DNA of 64,000 bases, from the NCBI RefSeq assembly GCF_016086655.4, contig NC_052135.2, forward strand, positions 21,790,363-21,854,362, in the 5' to 3' direction. Numbering within the stretch: position 1 is the stretch's first letter; each line of letters begins with the position of its first letter. The notes beneath the pieces were generated by a model, which was not told the origin of the DNA, searched no databases, and worked only from the letters and a program-made list of their open reading frames with translations. This DNA comes from Lepeophtheirus salmonis (taxonomy: Eukaryota > Arthropoda > Copepoda > Siphonostomatoida > Caligidae). This document shows, piece by piece, positions 25,517-37,540 of this stretch. A program made the position numbers and the translations under genes.

Positions 25517-25839
25517 ATGACTCATTCCCTTACGCTGGTCGTAGCCTTTATCTCATCTACTATCGTTACATATCAGGATCCCCCTCCCTTAGTCAATTCC
25601 TCTCCTCTTCAACAAATCAGACACAGGGCCTTCTCATCCTATGAAGCCTATCATGCATCCCTTCTAGCTTCTGCATCAGAGTCTGTGCTTAGAGATCATA
25701 AGCAAAAAGGTGGGAGAGAAATAGGACTCCGAACTTTTTCACAAGAATGGAAAAAATTTCGTAAAAAGAAGAGGAAAAATAAGTTGAGTGAAGATCGAAG
25801 GAAACGGTATTCTGAGGACTCGAGTTGTTCCTTGAATAG
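25517..25839 (+). CDS. Exon 1 of a secreted/membrane CUB-CUB-CTLD protein: signal peptide and basic pro-region
   Basis: This is the first coding exon (residues 1-107 plus two bases of codon 108) of the only host gene I can support. The ATG at 25517 is the first after an in-frame TAG at 25508, and position -3 is A. Residues 1-19 form a hydrophobic signal peptide (THSLTLVVAFISSTIVTY), so the product should enter the secretory pathway. Residues 79-97 are highly basic and end in RRKR at 94-97, a furin-type cleavage motif, which suggests a cleaved pro-segment. NSS at 27-29 is a possible N-glycosylation site. The exon ends at the donor AATAG|GTAAAA in phase 2, and the next exon completes an AGC serine codon. 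I do not recognise this N-terminal segment. The promoter and 5'UTR are not identified. Confidence 0.7.
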
Positions 25840-26192
25840 GTAAAATTTATTTCCTTTATTTTAACCATACATCTAATTGATTTTTTTATACGTCATTTAT
25901 TAACGTGCTCAAGGCGTAGAAAAATATAATTACAATCATCCTGTTAAGGATAATGCATAAAAGATTTAGCGTCCAATATACAATAACCCCTCATTTTTTG
26001 TTTAAAAATAGAGACTAAAATCATTTTTCGATGAATACTTGCTATCTTTTTAACTTATTTAGTGACAATGGTAAATAAATTTTCTCAAATATTATATGTA
26101 TATGTACTGTTTATGAAGATTTATCTCTTAATAGAACACATATTTGAAAATTAAAGATGTAAAGAACTGTCGGTAAGTAAAAAAAATTAACA

Positions 26193-26460
26193 TGGTAACC
26201 TAACAATTTGAAGAATGTTTAGGGGGAGAACAGTTTGCTGCCATGACACTTTATTAGATTTTCTACCAGCAGCTTTGGGAGGAAACAGGGAATTCCATTG
26301 TTGTGGTACTTAAATTTTACTCTAAGTTTAATAGGGGCTTACCTTATAACTCCCTAACTAATCCTCAAGTTTACTCTCTGCCTTTCAAAAGCACACACAC
26401 TCGTGGTTACTTTTTATATTCAGATGTTCTCTCCTCAATAATGAAAGTATATTTGACTAT
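26193..26460 (+). repeat. Interspersed repeat family R1, plus copy in intron 1
   Basis: Begins GGTAACCTAACAATTTGAAG and continues GAGAACAGTTTGCTGCCATG, ACTCCCTAACTAATCCTCAA, then TCTCTCCTCAATAATGAAAG, in the same order as the copy at 33030-33280. Confidence 0.6.
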
Positions 26461-26539
26461 AGTTGAAAAAATATGAACTTATACAAGAACGAGTCTTTTT
26501 GTAGTTGCAACCTGAAAAGGTGTTTCTTATTCTCCAATG

Positions 26540-26830
26540 ATGTTATAATTATTATTAAATTTTTGTGTAAGGAACATCTCAGTATAAAGTATGTGAGCCC
26601 ATGGCTTATGGAGAGTATCACTAAAGATTGTTTGTGGAGTTATACGTGTAAGTCATTGTTGTTATTCATGCCTATATCCTTGTTTAATAAGGAGTGAAAC
26701 ATGTGTTTATTTCCTACCTCCTAGATCTGATTGCAGCTGATCTAATAAACGTCATGACTACTAAACTGCTCTCCTTCCAAACATTCTACAAATTGTCAGA
26801 GTGAACATGTTGATTTTCAGTTTAAAATAA
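26540..26830 (-). repeat. Interspersed repeat family R1, minus copy in intron 1
   Basis: Reverse-orientation copy about 80 bp after the plus copy: TTATTTCCTACCTCCTAGAT, ATTGCAGCTGATCTAATAAA, CTGCTCTCCTTCCAAACATT. The two copies together could form an imperfect hairpin in RNA. Confidence 0.6.
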
Positions 26831-27572
26831 AATTGTGAGTCTCAAGCTAAAGCACTAAAAAATTATAAATTCCAAACCCATTGGATTTCCAAACGGTTTT
26901 TTTACTGTAACATAGATGAGTATGATTATTTTACAAAAAGGTAATAACTCATCTAACAATTTTGAATTATAAGCCTATACCCTAATTGACTCTAAAAGGT
27001 CTATGAAATATTGTTGGACCATAAGTGTATCAGAAATAAACATTATTTATTTTTTTCATTTTCTTGATTCATGTTTAAAATTCTCTTTATGTTGACGCAT
27101 TATACTTGTTGCACTTCCGCTCTTTCTTTTCCAATATTTATACGTGTAATAAGGTATAGGCGGTATCTTTCTAATCGGATATAAATGGAAAATAATTAAT
27201 TTATCGAAATATTTCCTATAAGTTTTAGTAGGATATTTAATTATATTTTTTAGTATTTTGATGGGTTTTTTCTATGTAAAAAAAAAAAAAAATTATACTT
27301 TTTTCATTCGCGGCTTTCTTTTTGTAACTCTCCTTAAAGCATGCTACAAATAACATTTTTAAATGCACGCTCAGTTATAAATGTATTATATTATTTCAAA
27401 AAATAAAAGTAAATACATTTTTTATGTATTTTTCCTTAGAGTATTTTCATTTATATGCAATTCCTTCCACAATGTAAACTTTTGATGTATTAGCAAGTTT
27501 GATATAAAATCAAAACTTTATTAGTAAACAATGTTAACTATTGCATTATTTATTTTTTCACTGATTTTCTAG

Positions 27573-27670
27573 CTCAAGACATGATTCAAAACACGACGGA
27601 ATTGTTTTTGAACTGCATCATCCTCTCTACTCCTCAGAGTCCTACATAACACCAAAAGTGATATATCAAG
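27573..27670 (+). CDS. Exon 2 of the CUB-CUB-CTLD gene
   Basis: A short 98-bp exon encodes residues 108-140. The acceptor is TGATTTTCTAG and the donor is TCAAG|GTGGGT, and it joins exon 1 (phase 2) to exon 3 (phase 1) in frame. The peptide is hydrophilic at first (SSRHDSKHDG) and then IVFELHHPLYSSESY. There are no cysteines and no recognised domain. It is too short to stand out as an ORF, so it rests on splice sites and phase continuity. Confidence 0.6.
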
Positions 27671-28492
27671 GTGGGTTTATGAGACGGAATGTACTATTTG
27701 CAGGAATTTTTTTGCCAAAGGACAATATGCAGATTGCACATTTGTCCGAACAATAATATTTAATATATTGAGATATGTAATTGAATATTTTAATTCAAAT
27801 TAAAAGGATATTATAATAAATAAGTTGTTATTTTTTTTTCAAATAAGTTGGTAAATTAATGAGTATTATTTTGGCGAAATATAATTTTTTATGAACTAAT
27901 GATCACTATATAAACACAACTTAGTAGCATGTAGTTTAAATCATTTTGTTACTTAAATTAAAATTAAATAATGGTGACGCCATAGCTCCACAACCTTACA
28001 ATTTTATTATCTAATTATTACGACAAATCTAAAAAAAACATGGTCCTTTTAGTTCCACCCTCACTCATTTATAATATCCGGGGATGTTCACTGCCTTTAA
28101 AAAAGTAGAGAGCAGTAGTTGGATAAAAACTAGGACTGCCCTGTAGATAAAGTAACATATTATTTTATTTATTTAAGTACTACATTCGAACCATATGCTA
28201 ATCTGTTGTATTTATATAATGACCCTTAATAAGCATGATAAATATAAAAAGATTATTCCGAAAAAAACACTAATTAATCTACCTTAATGAAAAATAACTA
28301 TTTATCATAATAACATTTTTAGATTGAATTCAAATGTGAAATCCCATATTAATATAATAATTCTTTTTCGACCAAATGTCAGTTCGTCAAATTGTCCTGC
28401 AGTAAAACTGGTTTGGCAAATAGTCTTCTAACTGTTAATGAGATGTAATAAATTAACATTATTATTTTTGTACATAACCAATTTATTTATAG
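27671..28492 (+). other. Intron 2 (822 bp)
   Basis: Bounded by GTGGGT and TTATAG; no repeat was recognised inside. Confidence 0.55.
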
Positions 28493-28747
28493 TTCATGTT
28501 CACTTCAATATGAATACCCCTGTTAGATTCTTTATTCGAAGTCCCCACTTAAGACTATCTCCATTGAATAATCAAAGTATTTTATGCAAATCTGAGGATG
28601 GTTTGGGAGGATCTTCGGGTCCTAAGACCTTCTTAGTGTTTGAAACCTCATTAGAGGATCATATATCAGACTATGTCTCATTGGAATTGGTAACCTACCT
28701 CAATGAGATCACATTGAGTCAAACCCTTATTCGCCGAGTGGTTCAGG
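28493..28747 (+). CDS. Exon 3 of the CUB-CUB-CTLD gene
   Basis: This exon encodes residues 141-225. The acceptor is ATTTATTTATAG and the donor is TTCAGG|GTAAGT, a near-consensus site. The open frame runs on 5' into the intron, but the exon 2 phase fixes the start at 28493 with GTT (Val) completed across the joint. The sequence reads as alternating strands (VRFFIRSPHLRL, KTFLVFETSLEDH, YVSLELVTYL) with one cysteine. It could be a third, divergent beta-sandwich module, but no family signature is visible. The intron to exon 4 is only 61 bp. Confidence 0.7.
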
Positions 28748-28808
28748 GTAAGTTTGTTCTTTACTTCTATATATATTTATTTATTTCCCTTTCGACATAC
28801 TTATGTAG

Positions 28809-29565
28809 ACTGTGAATTAAATCTGTCATCGGAACTCAAAAAAATAACATTTAAAAGTCAAGAACTTTCGCAACTCCTCATAAACTCCAGCGTGTGTAAG
28901 ATATATTTTCCTCCTGGATCTGACTATACAGCAGTTCTCACTGAATGCTATGGAAGCCCTCCCTTGTCCGGTTCATTCATCTCCACTGGAGAGCAACAGT
29001 CTCTAATTCTTCCCTGTGGAACAAATACATCCCTGCCTCAACTCAGCTCTCTTGAATTTTCTCCTGAAAGTCGATTTGAACTCTCTCTCTTAAAAGGCTC
29101 CTTTAATGGATGTCCCGATTCAAATCCACTTATCATACGGAACTCTCCAGCACGTGGAACTCTGAATCTATTGAAAAACTGTCGCATTGTCTTTCATCCT
29201 GACTTTGGGCATAAAGTCCGTCTTCAAACACTCACATCGGAGGATCATTGTCCCTATCGTAATCTCGATGGATCCTCTATATCCATTCCAACATGTTCCT
29301 TTGAGTCTAAAGACAATCATGTAATTATTGAGACTGCTTATTCCTCACAACTCAACTATGAAATCATACTTGATACACGGATATCCTGCTACCTTATTCG
29401 TGGAGGAGTAAAATCTCCAGATGGAAAGCACTGTGTCAAGATAATCGACTCCAAAGCATCCTTCTTTGAAGCTCAAAAGGAATGCAAGAGACTTGGTGGA
29501 GACTCTTTCCTAAATGCAGATTCTATGAAGACCCTTACATGGGTACACATTCTAGCTCAAAAAAG
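28809..29565 (+). CDS. Exon 4: two CUB-like modules and the N-terminal half of a C-type-lectin-like domain
   Basis: The largest exon encodes residues 226-477. Residues 226-310 look like a CUB domain: four cysteines at 227, 255, 272 and 295, with VCKIYFPPGSDY matching the CUB pattern of a cysteine followed by a hydrophobic strand and P-x-G. Residues 327-415 repeat this, with cysteines at 327, 350, 373 and 388 and NCRIVFHPDFGHKVRL. From about 419 a C-type-lectin-like domain begins: the long-form cysteine pair 419/434, then SFFEAQKECKRLGG with C451, the canonical first helix and its cysteine. N-glycosylation sequons lie at 251 and 298. The acceptor is CTTATGTAG and the donor is AAAAAG|GTAAGG (phase 2). 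CUB modules typically mediate extracellular protein contacts. The assignment rests on cysteine spacing and motifs read by eye, not on a profile search. Confidence 0.78.
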
Positions 29566-31632
29566 GTAAGGATCATTGAGGCATTTATATATGTACTTAT
29601 GCAGGTAGATAGCCATTTTTTTATATATTATGTACACAAGCAAGGAAGATATTTTATTTTTAAGTCGAGAACAGGAAAAAATTGTATCTCAAATGCATTC
29701 TAAACGTGTTATTCTCAATTTTTCAAGCGTATATAATTAAAAAAGTATGATAGTGTATTGCATTTAAGTATTATATATAATACATAGTACCAGTGCATTA
29801 TAAAGAAATGTTAAAAAAAAGTTTTTAAGAGTATGTATGAACCAGCATAAATTATTTATTGATATTAGATGCAAAACTAATCATATTGGTGCACGAAGCT
29901 ATACATATATGAATTATATACTTATAATTAATTAAATAAATATATTTCATTATCATTATTATTGAATTTCTCACATAATAAAAAGTTAATAATTAAATAT
30001 TATCAATTATAGACTAATAATTAATTATTGGATAACATTTATTAGGATCTTAATAAATAATTTAATATTATAATTTGAAAAAAATGAACCCATCCAGGGA
30101 ACAATTTATAAATCAAAATTATCAACGCTCCCCTTTTTCAACTCATATTTTGATTCCATAGAAAAAATAAAATTTTGACCTATACAGTCAAAACTGTATT
30201 AAGTGGTCAGGTAAGGTAACTGAGAAAGTAAATGCAGATAACCCTATAAGCAGGGGTTTGGTGTTTACATACCTTTCAAAAGTTATATATAGTGGATACT
30301 ATAAAGGATAAAATTACTGTTTGCGCAGTAATGAATGATTCTCAGATAGAAAGGGAGGGAAAGACAAAAATTTGAATTTTTTTATTTATTTTTGCACATG
30401 CTAACATACCTATGTGTTATTTATTAACTCGTCAAAAGAGGGGCAATAACTCTGTTTTGGAACTCAATAGCCTATGTAACTTTAACTTCTAAAAGTAGGC
30501 ACTTCTATAAACCTCTTGCCTGAAATTGTAGGGACAAGCTTAACAGATTTTTTTTGTCTGATTGATTTATTCGAATTAGCTGTTGTTAAACTGTGTGTTA
30601 TTTAATCAGGAATAATACAACAGCTGAGAAGAATGGGCTAAGTACATACTAATTGATGTAGTAGAAAAAAGTGTAGAAAGACGAGGAATTAATGGAAAAA
30701 ATGTCGAAGGACAAAATGTCAAAAAGACGTTTCTAGGAATACAATAATTAAAGAGATATTGAAATTGAGTATATACATAAATAAAACTAACTCAATCATT
30801 TTTAAATTTAGTTTTCTCATTTAAATCTTTTAAAAAATGGCGTTTGTATATTGTAAATAAAAACATAATTTTTGTGTTATTTAAAAAAAAAACCTTTTTC
30901 ATGATAAACAATTATATATATATATATTTTTACGAATAAAAACTAAAATTATTAATGATAAAGTTACATTTATTTGTCGTTCACTACAAATCCAAATTAT
31001 TTTTACGTACGTATTTATAGAAAAATATTTCTTTACAAAAAGGTTCATAAAAAAAACTTTTACAAGAAAAAAGAAGTCATTTTAAAAAGTAAAAAAAATG
31101 TTTTTCCAAAAAAAGTCGTTCATTGAAATACGCGTAATATTTATTTTAAACAGCCGTTAAAAAAGATTGACCTTTTCTATAAAAAAAGGCAAATTGAGAA
31201 GGCCCACATTTATTTTCTAAGAAAGTGATTTTTTTTTTAAAGAAATATATTTCAAAAATGAAACACATTTATCTTTTCTCTATGGGGCATAGTGGGCTCA
31301 CACTAAAACCCGCCTCATTAAGTGATACAATATAGATGGTGCCGTGATAAATGGTTTATTTTCAAAACTGTTATCATTTTGATTATGTGTCATAATGACA
31401 ATTTGTTTATTTTACTTTTTTGTAGATTGTTCTATTGATTTTGTTTGTGGATTTTAGAATTGAGATGTGAAGGTTACTTTTTATTTTGAAAGTTTGTATT
31501 TACAGTATGGTTCATTAATATTTAAATAAACATGTGCATTGTACGTAGCTAGGACAAAAAGAAAAGCAACAAAAGATGCTTAGATTTGTAAGTATTTTGG
31601 GCATGAAAAAAGAAAAGAAGCCAAAAATCAAC
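29566..31632. other. Intron 4, first part: nothing recognised
   Basis: 29800-30090 is an extremely AT-rich mosaic of short ATTATTAATTA-like words. No ORF or transposon protein was seen. Confidence 0.35.
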
Positions 31633-31850
31633 ATAGTAACCATGACAATTGGAAATAAGTTTTAAAAGAGAACAGTTAAGCTGTCAGGACTTTTTATGAG
31701 ATTATTTGAGTCAATAATTAAGAAGTCGTAGTTGTGTTAACTTTCTCCACTGAAATAAGAATTCTCCCTTAGCTTAAGTGTAAATTATTTAAACCCATTC
31801 TCTATGAATTAAGAATTGGTGAAATATAAAATTTTCTAGTCTTTTTTGCA
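31633..31850 (+). repeat. Interspersed repeat family R1, plus copy
   Basis: GTAACCATGACAATTGG and AGAGAACAGTTAAGCTGTCA match the R1 start; the remainder is diverged. Confidence 0.45.
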
Positions 31851-32197
31851 GTCTACTTACTATAAGAAACATACTTCAAGAAAAAAAAACCTAATTTAAA
31901 AAATGTTAGAAATTAACACAATATTAGGATGTGTATAAAACACTAATGATGTATAATATTAAAATTTAAAATGTATTTATCACTAATTAAGAATACTACG
32001 AAGAATTTCATTTCATAAAACATAATTTTTATTATTATTTTAGTAAAAAATAATTTAGGTATGTAATCCTAGATAGGATTATATAAAAGTTATTGAAACT
32101 GAAAGGATTAAAATAATCGTGAAACAGGTAAACTCCGGTATTTCTTATGGTAAAATACATAAACACATATTAACCCAATAATTCTTACAAGTTATCC

Positions 32198-32219
32198 TTT
32201 TTTTTTTTTTTTTTTTTTT
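32198..32219 (+). repeat. Poly-T tract (22 T)
   Basis: Uninterrupted T run. Comparable runs lie at 36421-36446, 37840-37863 and 52498-52524. Confidence 0.9.
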
Positions 32220-32309
32220 GATATTTTTTGGATAATATAGACTATTTTCTGAAGTGTTGCTCCTGGGCAACGTTATGAAAGAAAGGGTTAAAAGTGTATA
32301 TTAAAATAA

Positions 32310-32580
32310 ATATAATTATAATATTTTTCCTGCAATGGTACTATTTTAATTCTCTTTATATAAGTAATTCCTTTTCTTCCTCCAAAATCATAACTCAGTT
32401 AGGTGATGGTAACAAGGGCTTTAATTGAGTAACACCATAAGTATCGCTCCAACATTATCCTTGTGCTTTTTCAAAAATCCTCCCCCCTACATATAACTCA
32501 ACAACAGTTCATCAATGTTACTCGCAATCATTTACAATTATATATTTCCTTCTCAAGAATGAAAGAATAATGAAAACAAC
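32310..32580 (+). repeat. Interspersed repeat family R3, copy 3
   Basis: Blocks CCTCCAAAATCATAACTCAG, GGGCTTTAATTGAGTAACAC and CATAAGTATC match the copies at 35110 and 52100. The 3' part ends TTCTCAAGAATGAAAGAATA, the same tail as in R1 copies, so R1 and R3 may be parts of one composite family. Confidence 0.5.
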
Positions 32581-33029
32581 ATTAGGATACTGATAAATAC
32601 TGCTCAGATTACCAAATATAAAAACTCGCACACTATAAAAATGCTTAATATTATTACCCAATTACTGCTATGAAGAGGAGAACATTCAATATTTAGCATT
32701 AGTGTTGAAAAATATTATAATTGTATCGAAGTTTATTTATACTTATTTTATAATGCATTTTTAAATCAAATTATACCTAAGATAGGTGAGAACTCTTACT
32801 TCAGAGGGATATGCTAACACCATTACAAACTATTAAATAATGAAGAAGAAATAGCACATGCAACAAGCGCTTTTCCTTATCTAATTTTTAAAAGTAGTTT
32901 TTTCATAACCAATATTTCAACTGGATATATAAAATGACAGATCAAGTAGGGGGGATGAGATTGACTTCCATGACCTTAGATTCAAATAATAGGGTAATCA
33001 AACAACAAAATAAAAAATTAAAGTGGTTA

Positions 33030-33280
33030 GTTACCCTGACAATTTAAAGAATGTTCGGAAGGAGAGCAGCTTAGCTCTCATAATATTTCATTTGATTAGC
33101 AATGAGATGAAGGAAATAAACATTCCGAAAATGTTAATCCTCAATTCTACTCCTAAGTCCAATTAAGACTTACAATTATAACTCCCCAACAAATCCTCAG
33201 TGTTACTCTTCATCTTTCACGCACTTGTAATTACTTTATACTTTTGTGATCTCTCTTCAAGAATGAAACACCTTTGTAAA
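33030..33280 (+). repeat. Interspersed repeat family R1, plus copy
   Basis: TTACCCTGACAATTTAAAGA, GAGAGCAGCTTAGCTCTCAT, AACTCCCCAACAAATCCTCA and TCTTCAAGAATGAAAC appear in order. This is one of the better-preserved copies. Confidence 0.6.
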
Positions 33281-33589
33281 ATAAAGAACAATGTTCAGTT
33301 TGGAATTAGAAACAGATCGCGTTCCCCCATTTTCTTTTTTAACCTATACCCATGTATCTAGAATTCCATAAATAAATTTAATGGTTATATTAACTTGTAT
33401 CTAGGGTCATTCATGACACACTTGGTTCTTTTTTCAAATAATTTTTATCCCCCCTAATTCAATCTCAATGGAGTTCTCTTAATTTAGGGCTACATATTAC
33501 CTGGTGGTACATTAAAATCTGATCATTTTTAGTTTTAAACTTCAACAAGATATAATTTATTAATTAAAGATAGACCTTTAGCGTCAATA

Positions 33590-34092
33590 ATGGCTTCCAG
33601 GTGGTGGCAGAAGGCTTGGCATCCGTCGTAGATCTGTTCATCGTCCTCTGTTATTTGGTCCAAGTGCAGAATGATAGTGGCTTTGCGAGACTCTGTGTTT
33701 TAATGACGGACACTGCAGGCAAAATGCACCCAAAAGTGTCAAAAAAGAGTCCAAAAGATCTTAAAAGCCACATTTAAAAGAGTCTCAGAACGGAGGAAAT
33801 GTGTTTCTTTTATTGTATCAAAAGTAGCATCTCTGCCCTCACAAGGCTCTTTCCACACACTTTTTAATAGCTCTCTGGCCAGTCTAGTGTAAAACCCAGA
33901 GGTCGATAACAGGGCCCCCATTGACTTGAGGGGATTAACCTGGGATGTTTTCTTTAACTCTTTTGGGTCCAGTTTGGCCTTCATGAGAGAGCCTTTCTTC
34001 ATCTCCAACATTTGCTGACAGAGTAAGCGGTGGTCCTGGAGACGCCCAACTGCTTGAGTCCGCAAATGGAAATTGAAGATCACATTCAAATG
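33590..34092 (-). pseudogene. Mariner-like transposase remnant, N-terminal part joined to C-terminal end
   Basis: The minus-strand open frame 34089-33739 (116 aa) contains KAKLDPKELKKTSQ and RSETLLN, homologous to the copy at 8600. Just downstream, 33700-33590 reads EDDEQIYDGCQAFCHHLEAI then IDAKG, which resembles the C-terminus of the copy at 12940 (RLEAIIAAKG). The catalytic middle is absent, so this copy has lost its core by internal deletion. The element ends are not clear. Confidence 0.6.
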
Positions 34093-35109
34093 TGATTTTA
34101 TCGACTTGTACGTAGGCTAGAAAGCTGAGGTTTGTTTTGTTTTGTAACTAATTGTTTTTACTTTAATGTATCGAAATATGAATTATTTTCAATCCCTCAA
34201 CATTAATTAATAATTGAATTAGTAAGTTTTCAGATTTCAATGGACCATGAAAATGTTACATTTTCTATACGAGTAAATTCGTTATTTTCTTTAAAAAAAT
34301 ATTTAATTCTATGCGATATCTTCACAAAACATATGAGTACAGCATGCAGTGTTTATATCATATTTTTTTGCTTTTTTTCCTTTTATAGGTAACTTCACTT
34401 TAAAACTTTCATTGAAATCAATCATATTATACAGATGATCGTAAAAATTATTATATATACATTATTTGTTTATTCATAGTTATTTTCTATTCTTTCAATT
34501 TTTCTACATATTATCAAAATATCAGTCTTAATTTGATATTAATATCAAAACAAATATTCTGTAGTAAAAAATTTCTATCTGACTAACTCACATATCTTAT
34601 TTCTTTTAAAATAACATCACTTAAAGATTTTTTTTGAGTTCTTCCTACTGGTTTTGTAACGTTTTCCAAAGCTCGTCACTGAATTATGTTTGAAATGTGC
34701 CAAGTAACATACCTTTTTCCAGTTTTGTAGGGGAAATAAAACTTTATGGTGGAAAATTTAGAGTGACTTCATAGTTTCAAATTGGTTATACAAGGAAGTC
34801 CCTATTGATCATTCTATCTTAATGTTTCGAAGCCTGTGAGTAATTCAGAGTAGGTGAAAGATATCTTATGACCCTTTAATTTTAATTATCGACTCGGCTG
34901 CATCGCTCTATTTAGTAACTCTGAGTAATACATCAGTTCCAGGCATACAAACCTGAAATTGCCAGATACTCATCAATGGTTGCAATGCTCAACCTTCTTT
35001 CGCATTAGAAAAAACACGTACTAGGAATTACTTTATACTTTAATATTCCCTTCTCAAGAATGAAATATTTATGATAAAAGCTTTAGAAAATTAAAAATAC
35101 AGTTCAGGA
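34093..35109. other. Intron 4: nothing recognised
   Basis: AT-rich. An R1/R3-like tail (TTCCCTTCTCAAGAATGAAA) occurs at about 35044-35065. Confidence 0.3.
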
Positions 35110-35290
35110 TACAACAACAACAAAAAAATTCCTATACTAATGTTATTTTATGTGTAAAATATTCTCTTCTTTTTAGAAGTAACTAATTTTCTCCTCCCAA
35201 AATCATGTAGCAGACAGGGTCTTAATTCAGTAATACCATAAATCTCTCTCCCACATTCCCTTGCACTCTAAAAAAAATATAATCCATAGG
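35110..35290 (+). repeat. Interspersed repeat family R3, copy 4
   Basis: CTCCTCCCAAAATCATGTAG, GGGTCTTAATTCAGTAATAC and CATAAATCTCTCTCCCACAT match other R3 copies in order. Confidence 0.5.
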
Positions 35291-36639
35291 GATTATATAC
35301 ATTTATATCGAGCTTTTTTATTCCCTCTCAACGTTGACTGACAAAAAGGAATGGAGACATTTGAAAAACATATCGTAGCTAGACTTCTATATTTTTCTTG
35401 CTACCAATTGTATTTATAATTAGTATTTAGTTATTAATTATAATCATTTTTATTTTTTTTCAATATAAAAATCAATGACTGAGTATGTATTAACTCTATA
35501 CGAAAGTTATTGATGTATACAATGAAATCAATATAAATCATATGTAATATATAATACGCAGACTCAGCTACTTAAAATAATACAGGGGTCAACTTATGAA
35601 AAAGCTGATAGAAAAATATAATAATATAATCTTTGGTGTTTTTTTTGGTTTTTTTAATTTGTCAAGATTTCAGCCATTTTTAAGGTAAATAAATGCAGGA
35701 AATAATAATCGGGGCTTAGGAATACCTAATAAACGACTTTTAAGATAATAATATTTTCCTTAATAACTATATATTTAAATAAGTAGAAGTTGAGTGCATG
35801 GGTCCATCAAAACAAAAGCAATTCAGATGGATTTTTCCAAAATTGCGTGTAGATTACATTTATATTCTTATACAAATTATTATTGCCAATTGTTTTTTGT
35901 CTTTTTTTTAACATTTTTTTTAAAGATTTTTTTCAAAAATGGAACAAGAAGGCATTTGAAAAAAGTTTGTTGAAAAATAAGAATAAAACATATTCTTATA
36001 AAAATAAATTAATAAATTTAGTAAAATATATGTTTCTACAATTTTTTTTAGAGTGGTAAAAAAATACGTGGTTCTATGGAGAGGGGGAAGAAAATACATT
36101 TTGAAGTCCTCACAGGTATATAGGAGAGGACTGTTCACTTGAGTTATGAATAACTCCGTGGTTATAAAATCTGTAATGTTTATTGATATAATTAGTAAAC
36201 GCGTCTTAAATTTAGTGGAAAATTCTTTCCAACTCAACCAAGAAAGGAAAAATGAATGCGAAAAACACCCTTGAATACAAATTTATACCTTTTTAATTAT
36301 GATCAACTATTGAATTCAGTCATACGACATATTACAATAAATAGAAAAAATAGATTTCTATCATCTGCCAGATAATATTTTTATAAATATCGTTAAAATA
36401 TTAATATTCTACATAAAATATTTTTTTTTTTTTTTTTTTTTTTTTTGCAGGAAAAATAGTTTTCATGACACTGTTTTTACAATAAACTACCATCATATAG
36501 TTATATTTATACCATACAATACATTGGATTGTAAATTATAAGCATTTTTAAAATGCAAGTGTTGTTGTTGTTAACAACTTAAACTGTGTTTTGATTTTCT
36601 AAAGCTGGTATTATTATTAATTCATTCTTAAGGAAGATA
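35291..36639. other. Intron 4: nothing recognised
   Basis: AT-rich with a 26-T run at 36421-36446. The 105-aa minus frame at 35920-36237 has no recognised similarity. Confidence 0.3.
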
Positions 36640-36900
36640 ACATCTAATTATAAAGTGGTGTTCTCATGAATTACGAAAACAAACACTGAGGATTTCTTGT
36701 ATAATTATAAAACCCACTTGGATTTAGAGTAAAATTGAGGATTGAAAACATAGTAATTACTGCCAATGTCCTTAATGTCCTTGCTTGTTATAGAGTAGGA
36801 CTTGTGTTTATTTCTTTCCTCTCGTACCTGAGGCTCGCAGCTAATCAAGTGAAACTTCATGAAAGCTTAGCATTTTTTCCGTAAAGGTCACCATATTGAT
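36640..36900 (-). repeat. Interspersed repeat family R1, minus copy
   Basis: AACACTGAGGATTTCTTGTA, GAGTAAAATTGAGGATTGAA and TCGCAGCTAATCAAGTGAAA match the R1 reverse complement in order. Confidence 0.55.
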
Positions 36901-37126
36901 TTTAATGCTTACAATTCACATATACATTATTCAATCAAATTCTGATAAAAATAATAACTGTGTTTCAATTTTAAGCACGTGTTAGATTTTAGCAGGTTCT
37001 GTTATTATTAAGGTTACGTGATAATGACGTACTTTGGGTTTTTTTCTACGGTCGAAGTAGAAGCGAAAAAAAAATTCTGGTCAAAATGTACCTGACGGAA
37101 AATCTCCCACTGATATCAGCTAGGAT

Positions 37127-37540
37127 TTGTTCATCAACAGAACGTCAGTTTACCAGAATTTTAGCCGGTATAAAATTCGTGGAAATGTTGCTAGAAAACC
37201 TGGCCAAGTAGAAAAAAATGAATATTTGTACAAAGGCTACAGTCAATGCCACAAAAGGTCGGATTGTGCGAAATCCCCACATAATATGATTAGAAGTATA
37301 GCATTGGACATGTGTATGGACCATGAATATGATAATAAATATGTACATTTGGCTAAGTCAAAGAATAGAAGTAAAAAACATTGTATTAATTACAATAAAA
37401 AGGAGAAAAGGCTCTCCAGATCAAAATGTATTTTCAACGGCATTAAAACAAGTCTACTGGTGACTATGTTTTCTGACGAGGTTATCCAGGGTTGGCAAAG
37501 TCTTCAAAAGCCAGAACTACAAATTTAAAACCACCAAGAA
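37127..37540 (+). pseudogene. Tc1/mariner transposase remnant, linker and start of catalytic domain
   Basis: An open frame of 133 codons contains NVARKPGQVEKNEYLYKGY and KKEKRLSRSKCIFNGIKTS followed by LLVTMFSDEVI. The last two match the mariner/Tc1 linker (KxxRLxRSKxxLN) and the F-S-D-E motif holding the first catalytic aspartate. Only this middle part is open; no upstream HTH or downstream D/E motifs are visible. It differs in sequence from the copies at 8600 and 12940, so it is probably a separate lineage. Confidence 0.55.

Larger units (their letters stand above)
25840..27572 (+). other. Intron 1 (1,733 bp)
   Basis: Bounded by GTAAAA and TTCTAG. It contains an inverted pair of R1 repeats (26193-26460 plus and 26540-26830 minus) and poly-A 27280-27293. 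Confidence 0.55.

Noticed and set aside
29482..29703. 73-aa frame overlapping exon 4
   Set aside because: Different frame from the exon and reads on into the intron past a good donor site.
35920..36237. 105-aa minus frame
   Set aside because: Phe/Tyr/Ile-rich composition typical of AT-rich chance frames; no motif.
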